Origin: Jiangella gansuensis DSM 44835
GTDB lineage: Bacteria > Actinomycetota > Actinomycetes > Jiangellales > Jiangellaceae
DNA: 64,000 nt
Assembly: GCF_000515395.1 (NCBI RefSeq)
Contig: NZ_KI911782.1
Location: 1,985,927-2,049,926 of the forward strand
Direction: 5' to 3'
Shown here: piece after piece, positions 1 through 8,014 of the stretch
Layout: each line of letters starts with the position of its first letter
Position numbering within the stretch: the first letter of the stretch is position 1
Program-made: the position numbers and the translations under genes
Notes under the pieces: generated by a model
Database searches by the model: none
What the model saw: only the letters and a program-made list of their open reading frames with translations
Told to the model about the DNA's origin: nothing

Positions 1-982
1 GGCTGCCGCGCGTGTCGGCGTGGCTGGTGCCGCAGCTGTCGCTGGTGCCAGCGTGATTGCCGCCGGTGCCGGTGCCGTCGCGGGGGCTTGTGCAGGTGGG
101 GTGGCAGCAGCCGAGGTGGCCGAGGGTGAGGGCGGTCCAGCCCAGGCCGGTGAGGGTGTCGAAGCGGAGTTGGTCCAGGGTGCGCCGGTCGCCGTGTTTG
201 CGGGCGCGGGTGCGGGCGTGGTGGGCGGCGGCGTCGATGGCGGTCCAGAGGGCGGTGAGGTCTTCGGCGGGCCCGTAGAGGTAGAGCTGGGCCATGCCGT
301 CGTCTCCGCCCGGCGATGCGGGCTCGGGTCGCTGGACCCGGCGCCGGTCGGTGGCGTCGCGGTGGCGTTGTTCGGCGCCGGTGGGGTCGGCGGCGATGAC
401 CGCGCGGCGTAGGGCGGTGTCGAGGGCGGTGCGGGTTTTGTGTTCGGCGACGGGGAGGACGGCGGCTTCGACGCTGCGGCGGGTGTCGGGGTTGGGCAGG
501 CAGCGGGTGCGCTCGGTGATCAGTCGCGCCTTGTCCGCGTCGATCCGTCCGGCGGTCAGCGCGTCCAGGGTGGCGGGCAGTTCCTCGGTCAGCTCGACCG
601 CGGTGGCGACGCGGTGGGCAGCGCGTCCGGGGGACCAGGCCAGGGTGAGGGAGACCTCGCTGCCGGCGGCTTGCACGGCGCGGTGCTCGTGCGTTCCCCC
701 GGCGGTGTCGGGGTAGGTGCAGTGCTGGTATTCGGGTTGGGCGGCCAGCGCGGCGAACACGGCGAGCTGGCGGGCCTCGGTGTGGGCTTTGAGGCGTTCC
801 CAGGCTTGCGCGAGCAGGATCAGGTCGCGCGCGGACAGCTTGGCGGGATCGATGCCGGCCAGCGCCACGGCCAGCTCTGGCCCGGGCGACAGACACGCCA
901 GCCGGGCCACCTCGTCGCCGTCGCCGAGGTTGCTGTCGTCGCCATGGTTGTCTTCGTGGCTCGCGGGTGTTTGGACGGACAC
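1..982 (-). CDS. DUF222-type protein of the HNH endonuclease (13E12-like) family, partial
   Basis: The frame is open from a GTG at 982 to the left edge of the window, giving 327 N-terminal residues. An in-frame TGA lies three codons before the GTG, so no earlier start exists. The translation has the conserved segments of DUF222: a helical block around SARDLILLAQAWERL, a block with GRAAHRVATAVEL followed by ALTAGRIDADKARLI, and later MAQLYLYGPAEDL. In this family the DUF222 region is normally followed by a C-terminal HNH nuclease motif, which would lie outside the window and cannot be confirmed. Such genes are multi-copy in actinobacteria, and some 13E12-type members are known to be LexA-controlled. 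The perfect SOS box in its promoter fits that. The cellular role is not established. Confidence 0.8.
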   Translation of the reverse strand, partial: MSVQTPASHEDNHGDDSNLGDGDEVARLACLSPGPELAVALAGIDPAKLSARDLILLAQAWERLKAHTEARQLAVFAALAAQPEYQHCTYPDTAGGTHEHRAVQAAGSEVSLTLAWSPGRAAHRVATAVELTEELPATLDALTAGRIDADKARLITERTRCLPNPDTRRSVEAAVLPVAEHKTRTALDTALRRAVIAADPTGAEQRHRDATDRRRVQRPEPASPGGDDGMAQLYLYGPAEDLTALWTAIDAAAHHARTRARKHGDRRTLDQLRFDTLTGLGWTALTLGHLGCCHPTCTSPRDGTGTGGNHAGTSDSCGTSHADTRGS

Positions 983-1308
983 GGCGGCTCACCCCACTCG
1001 TTGCGGATCGGTCGTGGAAGCGCTCGACGTGTGAGCGCGCCACCCGCATTGACCGACCGGCTGGGGCGGACGACCACCTCACCACCCGGTGGGTGACCGT
1101 GAAAAGACCTGACATCCCGCGAGGGACGCCCGTCTCAAACAGCTGACGCCAATATATCGAACCTCCGTTCGAAGCGCAATGCGACGGTCATCGACCTGAA
1201 ACTGCTGGCGCCGGCCACCAGGCATCAGGCGGACGATGGCCATCAGTGCCGCTGGTCGGGCGGCGAAACTGGATCGATACGTCGGACGAGGGTCATCGGG
1301 CCCAACCG
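983..1308. other. 326-bp intergenic region, two minus-strand genes
   Basis: The gap lies between the hydrolase stop at 1309 and the DUF222 gene start at 982. It holds the SOS-box promoter described separately and then an untranslated leader of about 160 nt before the DUF222 start. I found no terminator hairpin with a T-tract for the hydrolase and no additional gene. Confidence 0.5.
1151..1179 (-). promoter_or_regulatory. Sigma70-type promoter with a LexA (SOS) box filling the spacer
   Basis: Read on the minus strand, TTGCGC (1179-1174) is followed after exactly 17 nt by TATATT (1156-1151). Inside that spacer is TCGAAC-N4-GTTCGA (1157-1172), a perfect inverted repeat and an exact match to the actinobacterial/Gram-positive LexA box. 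The promoter points toward the DUF222 gene, about 170 nt upstream of its GTG. Repressor binding there would block RNA polymerase, so damage-inducible expression is the natural inference. Confidence 0.8.
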
Positions 1309-2169
1309 TCAATCGGCGCGGCCACCGTCCACCAGGTGAGCGACGGCCGTCAGCACCGCCGGCCAGGCGGCCGAGGCCGGATCGATGAGCGCGAAGTGCT
1401 CGACGCCGGGAAGCTCCACCAGCCGGGTGCGGGGCCCAGCCGCCGTGGCGTACCGGCGGCTGAACGCGTGCGGGACCTGGCGGTCGGCGGTGCCGTGCAC
1501 GAGCACCGTCGGCACGCCGACCGGGGTGAGGCGCAGCGGGTCGGCGACGGCGTAGCGTTCCGGCTGGTCGACGGGCCCGCCACCGATCAGCGTGCGGGCG
1601 GCGCCGTCGTCGAGGTCGAGCTCGGCCGCTGTGGTGAGGTCGAGCACCCCGGCCAGCGACACCACCCCCGCCACCGCCGGTGCCGGCGCCGGCAGCCGCC
1701 ACGGCGAGCCCGCGGGCAGCCGGTGCCGCGAGGCGGCCCACACCGCAAGGTGCCCACCCGCCGAATGCCCCACCAGCACCGCCCGCGGCGGCGCCGAACC
1801 AGCCGGGCGGCCGGAGCGCCGCGCGGCCGCACCGACCTGCCCCGGCACGGTGTCGACCGCCAGCGCCACGTCGTCGAAGGTGGCCGGCCAGCCGCCGCCC
1901 GCACCGACCCGCCGGTACTCGATGGACACCACCACGTACCCAGCCGCCGCCAGCGCGGCACACTGCGGCCGGGCATGGCGGCGGTCGTACTCCGCGCGCC
2001 AGAAGCCACCGTGCATGACGAGCAGCATCGCGGTGCGCGGCCGGGCGTCGTCGCCCACGGGAAGCCACACGTCGGCCACGTGGTCGGGCAGTGGCCCGTA
2101 GGTGACGGTGAGATCGGGCGAATGCGCCGCCCGGCTGTGGACGTCGCGACCGGACATGCCGCTGCTCAT
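1309..2169 (-). CDS. Alpha/beta hydrolase (esterase/lipase-like)
   Basis: The 286-residue protein has an oxyanion-hole HGGFWR segment near residue 58, a nucleophile elbow GHSAGG, and late acid and base candidates in VHGTADRQVPH and GVEHFALID. These features place it in the serine alpha/beta hydrolases related to BD-FAE, kynurenine formamidase and esterase families. The substrate cannot be read from the sequence. No signal peptide is seen, so it is probably cytoplasmic. I chose the ATG at 2169 because it overlaps the TGA of the preceding acetyltransferase gene (ATGA), which suggests translational coupling. An ATG at 2157 is the alternative. Confidence 0.8.
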   Translation of the reverse strand: MSSGMSGRDVHSRAAHSPDLTVTYGPLPDHVADVWLPVGDDARPRTAMLLVMHGGFWRAEYDRRHARPQCAALAAAGYVVVSIEYRRVGAGGGWPATFDDVALAVDTVPGQVGAAARRSGRPAGSAPPRAVLVGHSAGGHLAVWAASRHRLPAGSPWRLPAPAPAVAGVVSLAGVLDLTTAAELDLDDGAARTLIGGGPVDQPERYAVADPLRLTPVGVPTVLVHGTADRQVPHAFSRRYATAAGPRTRLVELPGVEHFALIDPASAAWPAVLTAVAHLVDGGRAD

Positions 2170-2798
2170 TCGCTCAGCGACCGGCGCATGATCCAGCGTG
2201 GCCGCTTGCCGCTGGTGGCGTCGGTGGGTGCGAACCGTTCGAACCCGGAGCGCTCGAACATGGCGGTGGTGCCCACATAGGCCAGCGACGTGCTGATGCG
2301 CGTGCCGCCGGACTCGACCGGGTAGCCCTCGATCGCGGGTGCGCCATGCCCGCGCGCGAAGGCCACGGTCTCGTCCAGCAGCTCCTGCGCGATGCCCCGG
2401 CCCCGGTGTCCGCTGCGCACGACGAAGCACACGACGGACCAGACCGGGACGTCGTCGACCGGGCGGATGGTGGTGGAACGCAGCAGCCGGCCCATGGAGG
2501 CACGGGGCCCGACGTTGCACCAGCCGACCGGATCGTCGTCGAGGTAGGCGAGCAGCCCCGGCGGCGGGCCGTCGGCCACCAGGGCGTGCAGCCGGGCCTC
2601 GCGCTCGGCACCCGCCGTCCGGCCGAACTCGCCGGACGGCAGCCGCCAGGCCAGGCACCAGCACGCCTCGGAGCCACCGCTGCGCGGTACCAGGATGGAG
2701 CGCAGATCCTCCCAACGTTCCGGCGTGGCGGGGTGCACGGCGAGCTGCGGCGCCGGCGTCGATGGCGAGCTCGTGACCATGCCAGCAGTCTGGCTCAT
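2166..2798 (-). CDS. GNAT-family N-acetyltransferase
   Basis: The 210-residue protein carries the GNAT core. The acetyl-CoA pyrophosphate loop is the RSGHRGRGIAQELL segment, followed by a FARGHGAPAIEGYPV strand/helix and a typical late FERSGFER segment. It presumably transfers an acetyl group from acetyl-CoA to a small-molecule or peptide amine; the acceptor is unknown. It is the first gene of a two-gene minus-strand operon with the hydrolase (4-nt overlap) and is divergent from ffh. The start is the first of three closely spaced ATGs; those at 2780 or slightly downstream are possible alternatives. Confidence 0.85.
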   Translation of the reverse strand: MSQTAGMVTSSPSTPAPQLAVHPATPERWEDLRSILVPRSGGSEACWCLAWRLPSGEFGRTAGAEREARLHALVADGPPPGLLAYLDDDPVGWCNVGPRASMGRLLRSTTIRPVDDVPVWSVVCFVVRSGHRGRGIAQELLDETVAFARGHGAPAIEGYPVESGGTRISTSLAYVGTTAMFERSGFERFAPTDATSGKRPRWIMRRSLSE

Positions 2799-2875
2799 GT
2801 CACCGACAATGTCGGCGCGTTACCCTTGCCATGAACCCCGAACTCCGCCGACGACCTCCGAGGACTCCTGCCGAC
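2799..2875. promoter_or_regulatory. Divergent GNAT/ffh promoter region
   Basis: A short perfect inverted repeat CCGAC-AAT-GTCGG lies at 2803-2815. A TANNNT-type -10 (TACCCT, 2821-2826) points toward ffh. A GAGGA ribosome-binding site at 2860-2864 precedes the preferred ffh GTG at 2876. These are motif-level readings only. Confidence 0.35.
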
Positions 2876-4495
2876 GTGTTCGCCACCCTCACCGACCGCC
2901 TCACCGCGACGTTCAAGACCCTGCGCGGCAAGGGGCGCCTCTCCGACGCCGACATCGATGCCACCGCACGCGAGATCCGTGTTGCGCTGCTGGAGGCCGA
3001 CGTCGCGCTGCCGGTGGTCAAGGACTTCATCGCGGCGGTGAAGGAACGCGCCCGCGCTGCCGAGGTCTCCCAGGCGCTCAACCCCGCGCAGCAGGTCATC
3101 AAGATCGTCAACGACGAGCTGGTACGCATCCTGGGCGGGGAGACCCGCCGGCTGCGCTTCGCCAAGCAACCGCCGACGGTCATCATGCTGGCCGGTCTGC
3201 AAGGTGCCGGTAAGACGACGCTCGCCGGCAAGCTCGCGCTCTGGCTGAAGAACCAGGGCAAGCAGCCGCTGCTGGTCGCCGCCGACCTGCAGCGCCCCAA
3301 CGCCGTCACCCAGCTGCAGGTGGTGGCCGAGCGGGCTGGTGTGGGTGTCTGGGCGCCGGAGCCGGGCAACGGCGTGGGCGACCCGGTGGCCGTCGCGAAG
3401 TCCAGCATCGAGCACGCCGCCAGCAAGCTGTACGACGTCGTCGTCGTCGACACCGCCGGCCGGCTGGGCGTCGACGAGGAGATGATGCGGCAGGCCGCCG
3501 ACATCCGCGACGTCGTCAAACCGGACGAGACGCTGTTCGTCGTCGACGCCATGATCGGCCAGGACGCCGTCAACACCGCCACCGCGTTCCTCGACGGGGT
3601 CGGGTTCGACGGCGTCGTACTCACCAAGCTCGACGGCGACGCCCGCGGTGGCGCCGCGCTGTCGGTCGCCTCCGTCACCGGTCGGCCGGTCATGTTCGCC
3701 TCGTCGGGGGAGAAGCTGACCGACTTCGACGTCTTCCATCCCGAGCGGATGGCCTCGCGCATCCTCGACCTCGGCGACATGCTGACCCTGATCGAGTCGG
3801 CCGAGCAGGCATTCGACGCCGAACAGGCCGAGCAGATGGCCCGCAAGCTGCAGGCCAAGGGCGGCAAGGACTTCACCTTCGACGACTTCCTGCAGCAGAT
3901 GCAGGCGATCAAGAAGATGGGCTCGTTCAAGAGCCTGCTCGGCATGCTGCCCGGCGCCGGCCAGATGCGGGAGGCCCTGGACGCCTTCGACGAGCGGGAG
4001 CTCGACCGCGTCCAGGCGATCATCCACTCGATGACGCCGGCCGAGCGGGAGAACCCGAAGATCATCAACGGGTCGCGCCGGGCTCGCATCGCCCGCGGTT
4101 CGGGTCGCGAGGTCAGCGAGATCAACCAGCTCGTCGAGCGGTTCTTCATGGCCCGCGACATGATGAGCCAGGCCGCCCGGGGCAAGCTCGGCGGGCTCGG
4201 TGGCATGCCCGGAATGCCTGGCATGGCCGGCGGCGTGCCCGGGATGCCGGGGATGCCAGGTATGGGGGGCAAGAAGAGCAAGGGCCGGCAGCCCAAGCAG
4301 GGCAAGAAGGGCAAGCGTGGCGCACGCTCGGGCAACCCGGCCAAGCGCGCCGCCCAGCTCGCCGCTGCCGACGAACGCCGTGCCCAGGAGCCTCAGGCGG
4401 GTCAGTTGCCGTCCGCGTTCGGCGGCGATGCGCCGTCGCCCGACGGCAACTTCGAGTTGCCCGACGACGTCGCCGAGTTCCTGAAGAAGCGGTGA
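2876..4495 (+). CDS. ffh: Signal recognition particle protein Ffh (SRP54 homologue)
   Basis: Ffh is the GTPase of the SRP, which binds signal sequences emerging from the ribosome and delivers the complex to FtsY at the membrane. The 539-residue product has the helical N domain, the G domain with GLQGAGKTT, DTAGRL and TKLDGDARGG, and the methionine-rich M domain. Its C-terminal tail consists of MPGM/GMPG repeats and a Lys/Arg-rich stretch. I chose GTG 2876 because the family's N-terminus VFATLTDRL begins there and a GAGGA site stands 11 nt upstream. An ATG at 2831 would add 15 residues, rich in Arg and Pro, that the family does not have. The stop overlaps the next start. Confidence 0.97.
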   Translation: MFATLTDRLTATFKTLRGKGRLSDADIDATAREIRVALLEADVALPVVKDFIAAVKERARAAEVSQALNPAQQVIKIVNDELVRILGGETRRLRFAKQPPTVIMLAGLQGAGKTTLAGKLALWLKNQGKQPLLVAADLQRPNAVTQLQVVAERAGVGVWAPEPGNGVGDPVAVAKSSIEHAASKLYDVVVVDTAGRLGVDEEMMRQAADIRDVVKPDETLFVVDAMIGQDAVNTATAFLDGVGFDGVVLTKLDGDARGGAALSVASVTGRPVMFASSGEKLTDFDVFHPERMASRILDLGDMLTLIESAEQAFDAEQAEQMARKLQAKGGKDFTFDDFLQQMQAIKKMGSFKSLLGMLPGAGQMREALDAFDERELDRVQAIIHSMTPAERENPKIINGSRRARIARGSGREVSEINQLVERFFMARDMMSQAARGKLGGLGGMPGMPGMAGGVPGMPGMPGMGGKKSKGRQPKQGKKGKRGARSGNPAKRAAQLAAADERRAQEPQAGQLPSAFGGDAPSPDGNFELPDDVAEFLKKR

Positions 4496-5580
4496 CGGCG
4501 ACGACGATGTCGCTGCATGTCCGTGGCGTGGTGTTGCCCGACGGGGAGTACCGCGACCTGTGGGTGCGCGACGGCGTCGTGACCTACGAGTCGGTGCCCG
4601 GCGCCGAGACCGTCGCCACCGGGTGGGTCCTGCCCGGCCTGGTCGACCTGCACTGTCACGTCGGCATCGCGGCGGGCGGCGCCGTACCCGACGACGTCGC
4701 CGAGGAACAGGCGCTCACTGACCGCGACACCGGCGTGCTGCTGCTCCGCGACGCCGGGTCGGCCGCCGACACCCGCTGGATCGACCAGCGCGACGACCTC
4801 CCGCGGATCATCCGCGCCGGCCGCCACATCGCCCGCACCAAACGCTACCTGCGCAACTACGGCTGGGAGATCGAGCCGGACGAGCTGGTTGCCTACGTGG
4901 AGCAGGAGGCCCGCCGCGGCGACGGCTGGGTGAAGCTGGTCGGCGACTGGATCGACCGTGAGACGGGTGATCTCGGCCCCTGCTGGCCGCGCGAGGCACT
5001 GGACGCCGCGATCGCCCGCGCGCACCAGCTGGGCGCCCGCGTTACCGCGCACGTGTTCGGCGAGGACGCGCTACCGGACCTCCTCGACGCCGGGATCGAC
5101 GGCATCGAGCACGGCACGGGGCTGTCCCCGGACCTCATCGCGCAGATGGCAGCGCGTGGGGTGTCGCTGGTCCCGACGCTGGTCTGCATCGGGAAGTTCC
5201 CCGAGTTCGCCGACCAGGGTGCACCGAAATTCCCCGCCTACGCTGCCCACATGCGCGCCCTGCACGAGCGGCGCCACCAGAACGTCCGCGACGCCTACGA
5301 CGCCGGCGTCCCGGTGTTCGCCGGCACCGACGCCGGTGGGCAACTGCCGCACGGCCTCATCGCGCACGAGGTCCTGGAGCTGGTGGCGGCCGGCATCCCG
5401 GCAGCGGACGCGGTGGCCGCCGCGTCCTGGAAGGCCCGGGCCTATCTGCTCGGCGGCAGCGGACTGCTGCGCGAGGGCGCTGCCGCCGACCTGTGCGTCT
5501 ACGCCGCGGATCCCCGCGTCGAGCCGGAGACCCTGCTGGATCCGGTCCGCATCGTGCTGCGCGGCCGCGTGGTGCGCTGA
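4492..5580 (+). CDS. Amidohydrolase-family protein (imidazolonepropionase-like)
   Basis: The 362-residue protein has a metal-dependent hydrolase fold. It shows the early HxH motif in LVDLHCHVG, a Lys-containing WVKLVGDW, His residues in VTAHVFGED and IEHGTG, and the catalytic Asp in FAGTDAGG. Members deaminate or hydrolyse amide or ring bonds; the substrate here is unknown. The GTG start overlaps the ffh TGA (GTGA), so it is probably translated from the ffh message. An ATG five codons later (4507) is an alternative. An amidohydrolase between ffh and rpsP is, as I recall, a recurrent arrangement in actinobacteria. Confidence 0.85.
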   Translation: MTATTMSLHVRGVVLPDGEYRDLWVRDGVVTYESVPGAETVATGWVLPGLVDLHCHVGIAAGGAVPDDVAEEQALTDRDTGVLLLRDAGSAADTRWIDQRDDLPRIIRAGRHIARTKRYLRNYGWEIEPDELVAYVEQEARRGDGWVKLVGDWIDRETGDLGPCWPREALDAAIARAHQLGARVTAHVFGEDALPDLLDAGIDGIEHGTGLSPDLIAQMAARGVSLVPTLVCIGKFPEFADQGAPKFPAYAAHMRALHERRHQNVRDAYDAGVPVFAGTDAGGQLPHGLIAHEVLELVAAGIPAADAVAAASWKARAYLLGGSGLLREGAAADLCVYAADPRVEPETLLDPVRIVLRGRVVR

Positions 5581-5760
5581 GCGGCTGCGCGCGCGTTCGG
5601 GTCTCGCGGCCACGTGGCGGCTGACCGCCCGGTCGGGGCATGCGCGCAAGGAATTCGAGTACGAGCCCATCCTGCGGCTCGGGCGGTCGATTCCTGTCCG
5701 TGTGCTGGCCCGCGCCTACTCAGCCCGCTGGTCGCCGCCGGGAAAAGATCCTCAAGAACT

Positions 5761-5784
5761 CTTGCTAAAGACATCTTTAGCAAG
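5761..5784. promoter_or_regulatory. Perfect 11-bp palindromic operator with overlapping promoter
   Basis: CTTGCTAAAGA (5761-5771) and TCTTTAGCAAG (5774-5784) are exact inverted repeats separated by CA. TTGCTA (5762-5767) could serve as a -35 and ATAGCT/TAGCTT just after the palindrome as a -10, leaving at most about 8 nt before the ATG at 5799. It is probably the autoregulatory site of the ArsR-like regulator encoded immediately downstream. Confidence 0.75.
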
Positions 5785-5798
5785 ATAGCTTTATCGTC

Positions 5799-6389
5799 AT
5801 GGTGGACGGTGACCCGAGGATCAGCGACCCGCAGCGCGTGCGTGCGATGGCCCACCCCCTGCGGCTGCGGCTGCTCGACCTGCTCGGCATGGAGCCTGAG
5901 CTCACCGCGACCGAGTGCGCCGAGCGCACCGGCGAAAGTGTCGCCAGCTGCTCCTTCCACCTGCGCATGCTCGCCAAGTACAGGTACATCGAGCCGGGAG
6001 AGCCACGCGGTCGCGAGAAGCCGTGGCGGCTGCTGAGCCGGGAGCGCACCATCGTGCCCGACTTCGACGATCCGGACTCGGTCCGCGAGGTGTCGGCGTT
6101 CGCTGAGCTCGTCGTCGATCGGGAGGCCGACCGGCTGCGGCGCTGGCTTGCGGCGGGAGCGTCCGAGCCGGAGGAGTGGGCCAGCGCGGGTACCGTCAAC
6201 ACGTCGTCGTTCTGGCTGACCGCGGCCGAGATGAGAGAGGTGAGCGACACGCTCACCGAGCTGAACAGCCGGCTGGCCGAGCGTTTCGCCGCGCGCCGCG
6301 ACCACCCCGCACGTCGCCCCGACGGCGCGCGCTTCGTCCACGTCTTCTCCGCCACCAGTGCCGAGTCCATCGACAGCGAGGAAGCATGA
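5799..6389 (+). CDS. Winged-helix ArsR-like transcriptional regulator
   Basis: The 196-residue protein begins with an ArsR-type winged helix. MAHPLRLRLLDLL is followed by TATECAERTG and the recognition helix SCSFHLRML, then a wing with GREKPWRLL. The C-terminal 110 residues contain no metal-binding Cys cluster and look like a helical dimerisation or ligand domain, so metal sensing is unlikely. The perfect palindrome directly upstream and the 4-nt overlap with an MFS transporter gene suggest a repressor that controls its own exporter operon. The message is probably near-leaderless. Confidence 0.85.
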   Translation: MVDGDPRISDPQRVRAMAHPLRLRLLDLLGMEPELTATECAERTGESVASCSFHLRMLAKYRYIEPGEPRGREKPWRLLSRERTIVPDFDDPDSVREVSAFAELVVDREADRLRRWLAAGASEPEEWASAGTVNTSSFWLTAAEMREVSDTLTELNSRLAERFAARRDHPARRPDGARFVHVFSATSAESIDSEEA

Positions 6390-7633
6390 GCGCGCTACGG
6401 CGGCCGGCCTTCCGTCGCCTCACCGTCGCCTGGACCTTCAGCAATGCCGGCGACAGCGCGCTGTTCCTCACCGCAGCCATGTGGGCGAAGGACCTGACCG
6501 GCAGCAACGCCGCAGCTGGCATGGTGTTCCTCGCGCTCGGGCTGCCGGTGTTCCTGGCGCCGCTGGCCGGTCAGTTGGCTGACCGGATGTCTCGCCGCCG
6601 GCTGGTCGTGATCGTGAACCTGGTCGCCGCACTGGGTGTGCTGAGCCTGCTCGCCGTCGAATCCGCCGACGAGATGTGGCTGCTCTACGTCGTCATCTTC
6701 GGTTACGGGTGTGTCGGGTACGTCACCAGCGCGGCACAGTCCGGGCTGCTGCGGGACCTGCTCGACGACGGCGAGCTGGCCGGCGCGAACGGGCTGCTCA
6801 GCAGTATCGACCAAGGGCTCCGGCTACTGACGCCGCTGGCCGGGGCCGGCCTCTATGCGTGGTTCGGCGGAGGAGCGGTGGCCGTGCTGACGTCGGCGAT
6901 GCTGCTGCTCGCCGCGTTGATGCTGCTGACCGTCCGGGTGCGTGAAACGCCACCGGCCGGGCGCAGCGAGCGGGACGGCTTCGTACGAGAGCTGACCGCA
7001 GGGGTGCGGCACATCCGGACCGTCCCGGCGCTCGGGCAGCTGGTCGTGGTCGTGAGCATCGCCTTCGCCCTGACCGGCCTGGCCAACTCGACGATGTTCG
7101 CCGTCGTCGACGAGGGTCTCGGCCTGGGCAGCGAGTTCTTCGGCGTGTTCGCCAGCATCCAGGGCGGTGGGTCGATCATCGCGGGACTGACCGTGGCGGT
7201 CCTCATCCGGCGGCTCGGGGAGCGCGCCACCACCGGAATCGGGCTCGGCTGCCTCGCGGCCGGCATGGCTGGTGGGCTGACCACGTCGGTCGCCGTCGTC
7301 AGCGCCGGGTCGGCCGTGGCCGGGCTGGGTGTGGTCTGGATGGTCGTCGGCCTGGTGACGCTGCGCCAGCGGCTCACCCCGGCCCGGCTGCAGGGGCGGG
7401 TCTCCGCGGCGACGAATCTCGCGCTCAACGGTCCGCAGGTGGCCGGCACCGCGGCCGGTGCCGCTCTGATCGCCGCGGTCGACTACCGCGTCCTGGTGGC
7501 CGTGATGGTCGGCACCATCCTCCTCTGCGCCGTGCTGGCGCTGCTGCGCCGCACTGCCGAACTGCCCGAACCGTCCGACCAGGCCGCGGCGGCCGACGCC
7601 GACGACCAGGCCGCCGAGACCGTCAACAGCTGA
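6386..7633 (+). CDS. MFS transporter, probable drug/metabolite exporter
   Basis: The protein has 415 residues and about 12 hydrophobic segments. Between the second and third segments is the MFS motif A, GQLADRMSRRR. The fold is that of the small-molecule exporters often paired with regulators. I took the ATG at 6386, which overlaps the regulator stop (ATGA), because the frame upstream of it is just the regulator gene read in another phase. Co-transcription with the regulator is very likely. The substrate is unknown. The C-terminus ends in an Ala/Asp-rich cytoplasmic tail. Confidence 0.88.
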   Translation: MSALRRPAFRRLTVAWTFSNAGDSALFLTAAMWAKDLTGSNAAAGMVFLALGLPVFLAPLAGQLADRMSRRRLVVIVNLVAALGVLSLLAVESADEMWLLYVVIFGYGCVGYVTSAAQSGLLRDLLDDGELAGANGLLSSIDQGLRLLTPLAGAGLYAWFGGGAVAVLTSAMLLLAALMLLTVRVRETPPAGRSERDGFVRELTAGVRHIRTVPALGQLVVVVSIAFALTGLANSTMFAVVDEGLGLGSEFFGVFASIQGGGSIIAGLTVAVLIRRLGERATTGIGLGCLAAGMAGGLTTSVAVVSAGSAVAGLGVVWMVVGLVTLRQRLTPARLQGRVSAATNLALNGPQVAGTAAGAALIAAVDYRVLVAVMVGTILLCAVLALLRRTAELPEPSDQAAAADADDQAAETVNS

Positions 7634-7652
7634 GACCGCAGGAGGTCGCATC

Positions 7653-7832
7653 ATGCACCCGATCAACGACGCCGATCGCTTCCACCGCGAGCGCTCGGCC
7701 CGATTGCGGCACGAGTTCCTGGTCGCCCGGATGCGCCGGGCGCGCCGCTCGAAGCGGTGGGCCGAGCGCTCGGCGCGGCTGGCCTCGGTGCTGGCCCGGC
7801 GCGCTCAGACGCAGCGCGTCCGGGCGTGCTGA
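7653..7832 (+). CDS. Small basic protein of 59 residues, unknown function
   Basis: An ATG at 7653 with an excellent AGGAGG-type site (7640-7645, spacing 7) opens a 59-codon frame ending in TGA at 7832. The product is strongly basic: roughly a quarter of its residues are Arg (for example RMRRARRSKRW), with short ARL/ERSARL repeats. It is predicted to be helical and has no membrane segment. It lies 19 bp after the MFS gene and before the rpsP promoter. I do not recognise a family. The strong ribosome-binding site is the main reason to believe it. Confidence 0.6.
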   Translation: MHPINDADRFHRERSARLRHEFLVARMRRARRSKRWAERSARLASVLARRAQTQRVRAC

Positions 7833-7852
7833 CCGCGCGCTGGTCGCACGAC

Positions 7853-7882
7853 TTGGGTCCGGCGGCCGCAATCTGGCACAAT
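7853..7882 (+). promoter_or_regulatory. Probable rpsP operon promoter
   Basis: TTGGGT (7853-7858) and CACAAT (7877-7882) are spaced 18 nt apart in the 182-bp gap before rpsP. A leader of about 125 nt would result, ending in AAGGAG at 7998-8003. The -10 is imperfect, so this is a motif-based guess. Confidence 0.45.
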
Positions 7883-8014
7883 GGCCTGCTGAACCGGCGA
7901 TCGCGTGGCCCTCTCACCCGCGAGCACCGGATCCATCGAACCGTCGTGACCGGCGCCCCACCCGGGTGACGGCGGCTCACCCGTGCGTCACCACTCCAAG
8001 GAGACTCCACCCCA

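Noticed and set aside
2831-2875. Upstream ATG as the ffh start
   Set aside because: The added 15 residues are not family-like and GTG 2876 has a GAGGA site; kept only as an alternative.
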